Shown here piece after piece: positions 17,124 to 25,214 of a stretch of 64,000 bases of DNA. The stretch comes from Lacisediminihabitans profunda. Lineage in GTDB: Bacteria > Actinomycetota > Actinomycetes > Actinomycetales > Microbacteriaceae. The translations under genes were made by a program, and so were the position numbers. The DNA is taken from positions 372,001 to 436,000 of the forward strand of contig NZ_VRMG01000008.1 in assembly GCF_008040105.1 (NCBI RefSeq), read 5' to 3'. The notes below the pieces were generated by a model that made no database searches, was not told the origin of the DNA, and saw nothing but the letters and a program-made list of their open reading frames with translations. Every line of letters starts with the position of its first letter. Position 1 is the stretch's first letter.

Positions 17124-17915
17124 ATGACCGGCGAGAGTGTGGACGAGGCGGCATCCGGCGACATCCAGGCGGTCGCACGGGTCGGGCAGATCTTCTCCCT
17201 GTTCTCCCCGGCGGTGACCGAACTCACGGCGGGTGAAGTCGCCGATCTGCTGGGGCTCAACCGCACCACGGCATACCGCTACTGCACCTCGCTGGTCACC
17301 GCCGGATTCCTTGAGCGCGGTGGGCGCCGCGGTTCCTTCGTGCTCGGCGGCCTCATGCTGCAACTCGGCATCCTCGCCCTGGGACGGCGACGCATCGTCG
17401 AGCTCGCGCCGCCGCATCTCGCACGTCTGAGCGATCGAGCGCACACTACCGCACTGCTCAGCCTCTGGGGAGCGCAGGGTCCGGTCGTCACCCGGGTCGA
17501 GGAGAACAGCGATCGGAAAGTACTCGTGACGGTGCGAGTCGGAGTTCAGCTCGATCTCAGCGCCGCACAGATGAAAGTGTTCCTGGCCTGGCATCCCGAC
17601 AGGTTCGCGGTCGAGCGCATCATCGGCCAACTCGCTGCCGGCGAGCGCGCTGCTCTGGAGCAGACGTTCGAAGAGATCCGGCGCACCGGCATCTGCATCG
17701 TCGACGAGATCGACGGACTGGTGGGTGCCGCAGCGCCGGTCTTCGACGAATACGGCATCTGCGCCACCGTGGCGCTGCTGGGCACGGACCGGATGTCGGA
17801 CTTCAGCCCGGGATCCCTCGCCATGAACGAACTCATGGCCACCGCCGCCGCCCTCAGCGACGAGGTCGGCGGCACCGAACGACGGATGACCAAAGGACGG
17901 TATGCAACCCGCTGA
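17124..17915 (+). CDS. IclR-family transcriptional regulator 2
   Basis: 263 aa from ATG 17124; longer in-frame starts would overlap the operators. Winged HTH with LTAGEVADLLGLNRTTAYRYCTSL (about residues 38-61), then the effector domain (GPVVTRVEENS, LVTVRVGVQLDL, DEIDGLVGAAAPVFDEYG). Clear paralogue of IclR1 with nearly the same recognition helix. Overlaps the start of cyclase 2 by 14 nt, so the two are cotranscribed. One of the pair may be an activator and the other a repressor, or each may answer to a different intermediate (inference). Confidence 0.87.
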   Translation: MTGESVDEAASGDIQAVARVGQIFSLFSPAVTELTAGEVADLLGLNRTTAYRYCTSLVTAGFLERGGRRGSFVLGGLMLQLGILALGRRRIVELAPPHLARLSDRAHTTALLSLWGAQGPVVTRVEENSDRKVLVTVRVGVQLDLSAAQMKVFLAWHPDRFAVERIIGQLAAGERAALEQTFEEIRRTGICIVDEIDGLVGAAAPVFDEYGICATVALLGTDRMSDFSPGSLAMNELMATAAALSDEVGGTERRMTKGRYATR

Positions 17916-18903
17916 TGGCACCACCTGGCCCACCTTCGACGAACTGGATGATGCCACCCCGCCCGGCACCAGCTGGGCCGCCTTCGGCGCGACGAGCGGC
18001 CGGGGCACCGTGAACTTCATCACCCCACGGGAGGTCGCGGCCGCGGCCGCGCTCGTGAAGCGTGGGGTGCCCATCGGTCTCGACTACAGGATTAACCGCT
18101 TCGACCCGTTCCCCTCCGGACTGCGCGGTGCAGCGCAGCACCATGTCTTCCAGAACAATCCGCTGCATCGGGACGACTACCTCGACTCCTTCTATCTGCA
18201 GTCCACCTCCCAAATCGACGCGCTGCGCCACATCGGTCACCCCGAGACTGGCTTCTATCTCGGCTTGAGTCCGGAACAGAACGATGCCCACCCAGAGCTG
18301 CTCGGCATCCACAACTGGGGCGAGTCGGGCATCGTCGGCCGCGGTATCCTGCTCGACGCCGCCCGCTGGGCCGCTGAGCTCGGGCGCCCGCTCGATGTCG
18401 AGGCCTCGGTATCCCTCTCCGTGGCTGATCTCGAAGCAATCGCCGCCTGGGAGGGTGTTTCGGTGAAGCCGGGTGACATCCTCATCCTCCGCACCGGGTG
18501 GGCGGAACACTACCTCTCGCTCGACGAGGATGCGCGGGCCGAGTTCAACCGCCGCAACGCATCCCCCGGGCTGGCCCAGAAACGCGAGATGCTGTGCTGG
18601 CTGTGGAACAACCGGATTGCGATGGTCGCCGCCGACAACCCCGGAGTGGAGTCGGATCCGGTGGTCGACTCCGACTTCGTGCTGCCGGACCAACCGCCGC
18701 CACACCGCGGCTTCAACCACAACGGGATGCTGCACCGCCCACTCATCGCGCAGCTCGGCATGGCGGTCGGTGAATACTGGAAGCTCGACGAGCTCTCTAC
18801 AGACTGCGCGACTGACGGCGTATACGAGTTCCTGCTCACGGTGAAGCCGCTCAACCTCGTGGGTGGCGCGGGTTCCCCGCCCAACGCGATCGCAATCAAG
18901 TAG
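17902..18903 (+). CDS. PF04199 cyclase-family hydrolase 2
   Basis: 333 aa, ATG 17902 with AAAGGA upstream, overlapping IclR2 by 14 nt. Paralogue of cyclase 1 with matching blocks DPFPSGLRGAAQHHVF, DSFYLQSTSQIDALRHIGHP (Q100, Q104, D106, H110), GRGILLDA, DILILRTGW and FNHNGMLHRPLI. It shows the same His-to-Gln changes in the canonical HxGTHxD motif. Probably acts on a related substrate or a different ring size. Convergent with IclR3; no terminator is evident in the 92 bp between. Confidence 0.85.
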   Translation: MQPADGTTWPTFDELDDATPPGTSWAAFGATSGRGTVNFITPREVAAAAALVKRGVPIGLDYRINRFDPFPSGLRGAAQHHVFQNNPLHRDDYLDSFYLQSTSQIDALRHIGHPETGFYLGLSPEQNDAHPELLGIHNWGESGIVGRGILLDAARWAAELGRPLDVEASVSLSVADLEAIAAWEGVSVKPGDILILRTGWAEHYLSLDEDARAEFNRRNASPGLAQKREMLCWLWNNRIAMVAADNPGVESDPVVDSDFVLPDQPPPHRGFNHNGMLHRPLIAQLGMAVGEYWKLDELSTDCATDGVYEFLLTVKPLNLVGGAGSPPNAIAIK

Positions 18904-18995
18904 CCCGCCCAGCCGCACCCCGCCCCCACCCCGGCACACATCAGCCGGTCATTCGGAAGGAGCAGTGGGTTGACGCGGATCCGGCGAGCGGGAGG

Positions 18996-19745
18996 TCAGA
19001 CCGAGAGCTCGCGTGATAGCGCCATCGCCGTCGCGCGCACCGTCGGGGCGAGGTGTCGCGCCTCGCGCGCATCCGTTGCCCCGGTCACGCTGATCGCAGC
19101 GACGACGTGGTGCGCTCGATCGAAGATCGGGGATGCCACGCAGAACAGCGCGGGTTGCGATTCCTCGAGGTCGTAGGCGACTTTCTCTTCGCGGATCTTC
19201 TCCAGCTGCCGCCGCAGCGCCACGGGGCTGACTATCGTGCGCGGGGCGAGGGGAAGGAGCTCGGCCGAGAGCACCGCCTCGATGACGACGGAATCGCTGA
19301 AGGCGAGGATGGCCTTGCCGAGACCGGTGCAGTAGAGGGGAAGCCGCCCGCCGGCACGCGAGTGCGGAACGGTGAGCGATCGGGTCGTCACCTTCTCGAT
19401 ATAGACGATCTCCGTGCCGTCACGCACGGCGACGTTGGCTGTCAGCTGGGTGACCTCGTTGAGGTTGTGCGCGAACGGGAGAGCGATGTCCCGCAGCTTG
19501 CGCTCGCGAGGCACGAGCGAGCCCAGCTCGAAGAGTTTCACCCCAAGCTGGTAGCCGGCCCCGCCGCGCGTGAGCAGCCCGCTGTCGGTGAGGTCAATGA
19601 CGAGCCGATGCGTCGTGGAGGTCGGAAGCCCCGATCGCCGGGCGAGCTCGCGCATGGTGAGAGCGTCGTCGCCGTCACGGAACATGTCGAGCAGTGACAG
19701 ACCCTTGGCCAGCGAACTGCTGTCCCGCACAGTGGGACGCGTCAT
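18996..19745 (-). CDS. IclR-family transcriptional regulator 3
   Basis: 249 aa, ATG 19745 with GAGGAGG upstream. HTH MRELARRSGLPTSTTHRLVIDLTDSGLL (about residues 31-58), then the effector domain with VAVRDGTEIVYIEKVTTR and YCTGLGKAILAF. Its recognition helix (GLPTSTTHRL) is of the common IclR type and unlike IclR1/2. Divergent from the LDH2-type dehydrogenase gene, with 54 bp between starts, so it most likely controls that operon. No GTTC-N7-GAAC pair is found here. Confidence 0.87.
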   Translation of the reverse strand: MTRPTVRDSSSLAKGLSLLDMFRDGDDALTMRELARRSGLPTSTTHRLVIDLTDSGLLTRGGAGYQLGVKLFELGSLVPRERKLRDIALPFAHNLNEVTQLTANVAVRDGTEIVYIEKVTTRSLTVPHSRAGGRLPLYCTGLGKAILAFSDSVVIEAVLSAELLPLAPRTIVSPVALRRQLEKIREEKVAYDLEESQPALFCVASPIFDRAHHVVAAISVTGATDAREARHLAPTVRATAMALSRELSV

Positions 19746-19799
19746 GGTGGTCCGCCTCCTCGCCTGCGAGCATCGACAACGTCAACAGGGAGATCGGCG

Positions 19800-20837
19800 A
19801 TGTCACTACCCAGCTTAATCGAAGACGAGTTCGTCACCGTCGATGCGCACACGCTCACCGACACCGTGCGTGCCGTTCTGCGCGCGAACGGGGCGGATGC
19901 CGCCGGCGCCCAGACGCAGGCGACCCACCTCATAGAGGCGGAGTTGCGCGGTCATCCCTCGCACGGCGTTCGCCGGCTCCCGATCATCGTCGAGCGGCTG
20001 CGCGCCGGCTTCATCGTGCCGGGCGTCGAGCCGGAATTCAGCTGGGTCACCGATTCGGTGCTGCGCGTGGATGGCCGCAACGGGTTCGGTCCTGCCGTGG
20101 CGTGGCGCACCGTCGAGCTCGTCGCCGCCCGGGCGGCCAGCACCGGCATCACCCTCGCCACGGTCTCTGCCGCCAATCACATCGGAATGCTCTCGCCCTA
20201 CGTCGAGGAGCTGGCGCTGGGCGGGTGGATTGCGATCGCCCTCACGACGAGCGAAGCGCTCGTGCACCCCTGGGGCGGCTCGCGGGCGCTCGTCGGAACG
20301 AACCCGATCGCGATCGCCGTGCCCTCCGCGACCGACCCGATCGTGCTCGACATGTCGACGAGCGCCGTCTCGATGGGCAAGGTGATCGAGCATTCGGCCC
20401 GCGGCATCCCGATTCCGGCCGGCTGGGCAGTCGACGAGCATGGCGAGTCCACCACGGATGCGACCGCGGCGACCTCCGGGGCGATCTCCCCGTTCGGTGG
20501 TGCAAAAGGCTTCGCGCTCGGCCTGACCCTGGAGGCGATGGTCGGGGTGCTCAGCGCGACCGCGCTCGGCCGCGACGTGCACGGCACCCTCGACGCCGAG
20601 CGTGCTGTGACGAAGGGCGACGTGTTCATCTGCATCGATGTCGAGCGCATCGGCGTCTCTGCCATGCTGCCGGTGCTCAGCCGCTACCTCGAGGAGGTGC
20701 GCGACTCGGGGGATGTCCGGGTGCCCGGCGACCGCTCGCGCGTCGAGCGCGCCCATCGTCTCACCCACGGAATCACCCTCGATCCCGCCCTCTGGGACCA
20801 GCTCACCTCACTCACCGAAGGAGTTCACCATGACTGA
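19800..20837 (+). CDS. Ldh/LDH2-family NAD(P)-dependent 2-hydroxyacid dehydrogenase
   Basis: 345 aa, GGGAGA 7 nt upstream of ATG. Member of the malate/L-lactate/ureidoglycolate/sulfolactate dehydrogenase type 2 family: catalytic His in ELRGHPSHGVRRLPIIV near residue 56, NHIGMLSPYVEE near 125, GTNPIAIAVPS near 170, and PFGGAKGFALGLTLE near 235. Oxidises a 2-hydroxyacid to the 2-oxoacid; the specific acid is not readable. First of three genes; its end overlaps the next start by 8 nt. Confidence 0.87.
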   Translation: MSLPSLIEDEFVTVDAHTLTDTVRAVLRANGADAAGAQTQATHLIEAELRGHPSHGVRRLPIIVERLRAGFIVPGVEPEFSWVTDSVLRVDGRNGFGPAVAWRTVELVAARAASTGITLATVSAANHIGMLSPYVEELALGGWIAIALTTSEALVHPWGGSRALVGTNPIAIAVPSATDPIVLDMSTSAVSMGKVIEHSARGIPIPAGWAVDEHGESTTDATAATSGAISPFGGAKGFALGLTLEAMVGVLSATALGRDVHGTLDAERAVTKGDVFICIDVERIGVSAMLPVLSRYLEEVRDSGDVRVPGDRSRVERAHRLTHGITLDPALWDQLTSLTEGVHHD

Positions 20838-22053
20838 CACCGCCAACGGGCTGCTTCGCCTGCCGGCCCAGATCGCGTTCGGCCTGAACAGCCTCGACGG
20901 GCTGGCCGGCACGGTCTCCGCCCTCGGGAGGCGGGCTTTCGTGGTCGTCGACCCGTTCATCCGCGGTACCGCGCTGTTCGGCGAGGCGATGGAGTCTCTC
21001 TCCGCGGCTGGCGTCGAGGTGGCCATCTGCAGCGAGGTAGTCGCGGAGCTTCCCGTTCCCGCGGTCGAGGCAGCCGGTGAGATGGCGCGCGCCTTCGCCC
21101 CGGATGTCGTGGTCGGCTACGGCGGCGGCAGCGCCATCGACCTGGCCAAGTTGGTGGCCCTGCTGGCGCGCCAGCCCTCGCCGCTGTCGCTCTACTACGG
21201 CGAGAACAAAGTCGGGGCCGATGTCGCTCCCCTCGTCGCCGTGCCCACCACCGCAGGCACCGGTTCCGAGGCCACTCCGGTTGCGGTCGTCTCCGACTCC
21301 GAGCGAGAGCTGAAGGTGGGGGTCTCGAGCCCCTATCTGGTTCCGCGGGCGGCGATCGTCGATCCGCGGCTGTCGCTCGGCGCCCCGGGCACGGTCACCG
21401 CCTACGCCGGCATCGACGCACTCGTGCACGCGATCGAGTCCTTCACGGCTGCCCCGTGGTCGGCGGCGTGGGGCGACACCCTGCCGGTGTTCGTCGGCCG
21501 CAACCGGCTCAGCTCCCTGCTCGCCCTCGAGGCGGCATCGACCATATTGGGCAGTCTGCGCACGGCGGTGTCGTCGCCGCTCGACCTCCCAGCGCGCGAA
21601 GCCATGTCGTACGGCAGCCTGCTGGCGGGCATGGCGTTCGGAGGTGCGGGCACGCATTTGAGCCATGCCCTGCAGTACCCGATCGGCGCCCTGTCGAAGA
21701 CCCCGCACGGTCTCGGCACCGGCCTGCTGCTGCCCTATGTAATGGAGGCGGCGTTCGCGGAGACGATGCCGGAGCTCGCCGCGATCGCCGTGGCCTGCGG
21801 TCACCGCGGCGGCTCGGACGAGGCGCTCGCGATGCAGGCCATCGACGATGTCCGCTCTCTGTCGAAGGACATCGGCATCCCGAATACTCTGGCCGAGATC
21901 GGCATAACCGCCGGTCAGCTGCCGAGAATCGCGGAGCTCTCCCTGACGGTGAAGCGACTCGCAAACAACTCGACCCTCGAACCCACGCACGACCTCTTCA
22001 TGACCATCCTCGAGGCAGCTCTGACCGGCGACCGGTCGCGGCTGTCGCGCTAG
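20830..22053 (+). CDS. Iron-containing alcohol dehydrogenase (group III)
   Basis: 407 aa from ATG 20830 with AAGGAG upstream and an 8-nt overlap with the previous gene. Typical motifs: GGGSAIDLAKLVALL near residue 99, VPTTAGTGSEATPVAVV near 138, and metal ligands in IVDPRL, AGIDALVHAIES, GTHLSHALQYPIG and PHGLGTG. Such enzymes reduce aldehydes or oxidise alcohols, including 4-hydroxybutyrate. Followed by an aldehyde dehydrogenase of the succinate-semialdehyde type, so an alcohol-to-acid route is plausible (inference). Confidence 0.88.
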   Translation: MTDTANGLLRLPAQIAFGLNSLDGLAGTVSALGRRAFVVVDPFIRGTALFGEAMESLSAAGVEVAICSEVVAELPVPAVEAAGEMARAFAPDVVVGYGGGSAIDLAKLVALLARQPSPLSLYYGENKVGADVAPLVAVPTTAGTGSEATPVAVVSDSERELKVGVSSPYLVPRAAIVDPRLSLGAPGTVTAYAGIDALVHAIESFTAAPWSAAWGDTLPVFVGRNRLSSLLALEAASTILGSLRTAVSSPLDLPAREAMSYGSLLAGMAFGGAGTHLSHALQYPIGALSKTPHGLGTGLLLPYVMEAAFAETMPELAAIAVACGHRGGSDEALAMQAIDDVRSLSKDIGIPNTLAEIGITAGQLPRIAELSLTVKRLANNSTLEPTHDLFMTILEAALTGDRSRLSR

Positions 22054-22076
22054 CTCCACCCGAAAGGAATCATCCG

Positions 22077-23504
22077 ATGCCGCTTATTTCCGACCTTTTC
22101 ATCGATGGCCAGTGGGTCGCCGGTTCGACCGACGATCGCTTTGCCGTGATCGACCCCGCCATTGGCGAGCCGATCGCCCAGTTCGCGGTCGCCACCCTCG
22201 ACGACTGCGAACGCGCGGTGGATGCCGCCGCCGCGGCCCTGCCCGCCTGGTCGGCGAGTTCGCCCCGCTCCCGCTCGGAGATCCTGCGCAGAGCGTTCGA
22301 CATCCTCACCGCCGAGCGCGAACAGCTCGCCGAGGTGATCGTGCGCGAGAACGGCAAAGCGTGGAGCGACGCGATCGGCGAAGCGACCTATGCGACGGAC
22401 TTCTTCCGCTGGTTCGCGGAGGAGGCGGTGCGCGTTCCGGGTGACTTCCGGCTCTCCCCCGCCGGTGACAAGCACATCGTCGTGACCCACCAGCCGATCG
22501 GTGTCTCGCTGCTGATCACTCCGTGGAACTTTCCGGCCGCGATGGCAACCCGCAAGATCGCCCCGGCGCTCGCCGCCGGCTGCACGGTGGTGCTGAAGCC
22601 CGCGCGCGAGACGCCGCTCACCGCGGCGTACATCGTCGACGCGCTGCAGCGCGCCGGCGTACCGAAGGGTGTGGTGAACCTGGTCACGCCGCAACCGACC
22701 GGGCCGGCCGTCGAGGCGATGCTGAAGCATCCAGCGATGCGCAAACTCTCGTTCACCGGCTCGACCGAGGTCGGTCGCACTCTGCTGCATGAGGCAGCCG
22801 ACCACGTCATCAGCAGTTCGATGGAGCTCGGCGGCAATGCGCCGTTCCTCGTGCTGCCGGGTGCGGATGTCGAGAAGGCGGTCGAGGGAGCCATCGTCGC
22901 GAAGATGCGCAACGGCGGTTCCGCGTGCACCGCCGCAAACCGGTTCTACGTGCACGGCTCCGTGCACGACGAGTTCGTCTCCGCGCTCACTCGCGCCATG
23001 GGCGAGTTCCGCGTCGGCTCCGGCTTGGACCGCGAGAACACCCTCGGCGCGCTGGTCTCCATCGGCGAGCGCGACAAGGTTGCCGCACTGGTGTCGACGG
23101 CCGTCAGCGAGGGCTCCACGGTCGAGTTCGGCGGCAAGCCGCTCGACGTGGGCGCGTTCTACGAGGCGACGGTGCTCTCCGGCGTGAAGCACGGCGACAC
23201 CATCAACACGACCGAGATCTTCGGGCCGGTCGCCGCCGTCGTGAAGTACGACGATATCGATGAGGCCGTCCGGATGGCCAACGACTCAATCTACGGACTC
23301 ATCGCCTACGTCTACGGCGAGCATGGCGCGGCGATGTCCACTGCGCTGCGGCTGGATGCCGGCATGGTCGGCGTGAACCGTGCGGTGCTCAGCGACCCGG
23401 CCGCCCCGTTCGGCGGCATGAAGCAGAGCGGACTGGGCCGCGAGGGCAGCTTCGAGGGCATCCTCGAGTTCCTCGAGGCCAAGTACATCGGCATCGACAT
23501 CTAG
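22077..23504 (+). CDS. NAD(P)-dependent aldehyde dehydrogenase, GabD-like
   Basis: 475 aa from ATG 22077, AAAGGA 8 nt upstream. Complete ALDH: ITPWNFPAAMATRKIAPALAAG near residue 143, FTGSTEVGRTLL near 226, general-base Glu in MELGGNAPF near 250, catalytic Cys in NGGSACTAANRF near 285, and EIFGPVAAV near 380. Closest in pattern to succinate-semialdehyde dehydrogenases. Last gene of the IclR3-linked operon. With the two dehydrogenases upstream it would turn a hydroxy-aldehyde or hydroxybutyrate into a dicarboxylate for the TCA cycle (inference). Confidence 0.9.
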   Translation: MPLISDLFIDGQWVAGSTDDRFAVIDPAIGEPIAQFAVATLDDCERAVDAAAAALPAWSASSPRSRSEILRRAFDILTAEREQLAEVIVRENGKAWSDAIGEATYATDFFRWFAEEAVRVPGDFRLSPAGDKHIVVTHQPIGVSLLITPWNFPAAMATRKIAPALAAGCTVVLKPARETPLTAAYIVDALQRAGVPKGVVNLVTPQPTGPAVEAMLKHPAMRKLSFTGSTEVGRTLLHEAADHVISSSMELGGNAPFLVLPGADVEKAVEGAIVAKMRNGGSACTAANRFYVHGSVHDEFVSALTRAMGEFRVGSGLDRENTLGALVSIGERDKVAALVSTAVSEGSTVEFGGKPLDVGAFYEATVLSGVKHGDTINTTEIFGPVAAVVKYDDIDEAVRMANDSIYGLIAYVYGEHGAAMSTALRLDAGMVGVNRAVLSDPAAPFGGMKQSGLGREGSFEGILEFLEAKYIGIDI

Positions 23505-24103
23505 GTCGAAGCTCACCCGGTCTACGCGCAGCGGACGCCCGATAGGCAATCGAGTAAATACTGATTGGCAAAGAGTTGTTCTCTGCCAACGCCCCAGGAT
23601 GTGGCTCGAGCAGGATGTTGACATGCTGCGGCGCGCCACCATCGCTTGCCAGCACTTCGACGACGTCCAGACCCAGTTGGAGCTTGTCCTGGACCGCGTA
23701 TCGGGCAAGCTCTGCACGGTCGCGCATGACGGCTCCTTTGGATGTACTGGCCGGCCTGTCTGTTCAGCCAGGCCTGCGGCCCGGCGGCCCGCGTCAGCAC
23801 CTAACCGCCCAGCCGAACCGGCGCGACCAAAACATCCAGCGGAGCACGCGGACAGCGAGGCCCGATCAGAGCTGCCCGCGGCAAGAAAATCGGATCACGT
23901 GAAGAGCCGGCACCCGCCCCACACGGTTCGGTGGATCGAGGCTAAGAGTTCGCTTGGTCGAAAGCCACTGCGGATTGAACTCGGCCGCACCCAGGACCGC
24001 AATCTATTCAGGCGGCGTCGCACGCTACCGGACGATCAAACGACGCGAACCCGTTCGTTGGATCGGGACCGGCCGGGCACGGCGGGCAACTTGGCGCGTA
24101 GGT
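23505..24103. other. 600-bp stretch without a convincing gene
   Basis: Separates the aldehyde dehydrogenase from the convergent C39-family gene. The only candidate is a leftward frame with ATG at 23727 and a good AAAGGAG 5 nt before it, whose first 60 or so residues (MRDRAELARYAVQDK...) have balanced composition. It then runs into the antisense of the aldehyde dehydrogenase, so it looks like a truncated remnant. No hairpin terminator, repeat or operator was seen. Confidence 0.5.
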
Positions 24104-25201
24104 TCAGCTGCCCGGGACGACGATGACGCCCCGGTATTCGCGGGTGCCGTACCGTGTCATGGTGTCGACATCCTCCAGCGAGAGTGGCAGTTCGTGCGCA
24201 TCAACCCAGGTCTCGCCAGTCTCCGAATCGATCCACGGGTCCTGCACGAGCACGTGTCGCCCGTTGAAGGCGTGCGCGAAAACCCAGTGCGGCGTCGGAT
24301 CGTCATTCATGTAGGCGTCATCGATGAGCAGGAGCAGTCCGTTGCCCGCAGCAAGCTGCGTGCGCAGGTCGTCGACAGTCATCCAGTCGCGATGCACCGG
24401 GATGCCCAACTGCCGGGCGCGGTCGAGTGATTCCCGCTGCAACTGCGCGCGAAGCCCTGCCAGCTCTGGCGCCACGAGATCCACGAGGATCGGTTCGTCC
24501 GTGCTCAAATGGACCTCGGGCAGCACAGCGCGGCCGCCCGCGCGCAGTCGTTCGGTCGTCGCGACCACGAGACCCAACGGCTCGCACGCCGGAAAGTTTG
24601 TGGCCTGACGCCACAGCGACAACTCGACAGCGCGGCGCTCATCGTCGGGTGCCGAGCTCAACGTGGCGATACCCGCACGCTCCAGTGCGGCCAGGGCCGC
24701 GATGGCACCACAGGTGAAGTCGGTGGTCTGCCCGTAGTACGCCAGCTGGGGGTGCATCCACGGGGTGTCCCAGCGCACCCAGCCGCCGACACCGCCGCGC
24801 GTTCCGGCGGAGGAAGACAGTGGGTCCGCCAGCGGAGTGAAGCCGAGGTCCGCAAGCACCGCGGAGGTCGCGATCCACCGCGACCACGGGTGGATCTCTA
24901 CCTTCACCCCGGCGAACGACGAATCGTGCGCGTCGCGGATGATCGCACCCAGTATCTCGGACACTCCTTTCCCGCTGCCATCCGAGGCGATGTCCACCAC
25001 CTTGCGGTAGGCGGTGTGCGGCCGTCCGGAGGTGAGGGCCGCCGCGCGCAGGCCGCCAGCATCCCGGGCGAGCCAGAGTCGCGGGCGGTGGTAACCGCGC
25101 GGGAGTTCCCAGGCTTTGCGCTGGTCTGCGGAAAGCAGGGCGACAACGTCGGCTGGCAGGGCATCCCGGACTTCAAGCGTCTCGATAACGACAGCTGGCA
25201 T
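24104..25201 (-). CDS. GNAT-like plus peptidase C39-like protein
   Basis: 365 aa from ATG 25201 (GGGAGAAAG upstream). The N-terminal 135 residues resemble a GNAT acyltransferase fold (PRLWLARDAGGLRAAALT, EILGAIIRDAHDS). The C-terminal part is a C39-like papain-fold domain with catalytic Cys C164 in QTTDFTCGAIAALAAL, His H305 in PTPHWVFAHAF and Asp D321 in VQDPW. No signal peptide, so it is cytoplasmic. Last gene of the oligopeptide importer operon, 13 nt after the ATPase; it may trim or modify imported peptides (inference). The C39 domain here is not fused to an exporter as in bacteriocin systems. Confidence 0.78.
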   Translation of the reverse strand: MPAVVIETLEVRDALPADVVALLSADQRKAWELPRGYHRPRLWLARDAGGLRAAALTSGRPHTAYRKVVDIASDGSGKGVSEILGAIIRDAHDSSFAGVKVEIHPWSRWIATSAVLADLGFTPLADPLSSSAGTRGGVGGWVRWDTPWMHPQLAYYGQTTDFTCGAIAALAALERAGIATLSSAPDDERRAVELSLWRQATNFPACEPLGLVVATTERLRAGGRAVLPEVHLSTDEPILVDLVAPELAGLRAQLQRESLDRARQLGIPVHRDWMTVDDLRTQLAAGNGLLLLIDDAYMNDDPTPHWVFAHAFNGRHVLVQDPWIDSETGETWVDAHELPLSLEDVDTMTRYGTREYRGVIVVPGS

Positions 25202-25214
25202 GTCTTTCTCCCGG

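Noticed and set aside
23599-24126. 175-codon rightward frame in the 23.5-24.1 kb gap
   Set aside because: Low-complexity Arg/Pro/Ala content, no ribosome site, ends inside the C39-family gene antisense.
24104-25201. C39 domain as part of a bacteriocin exporter
   Set aside because: No export ABC domain or precursor peptide is present; neighbours form an importer.
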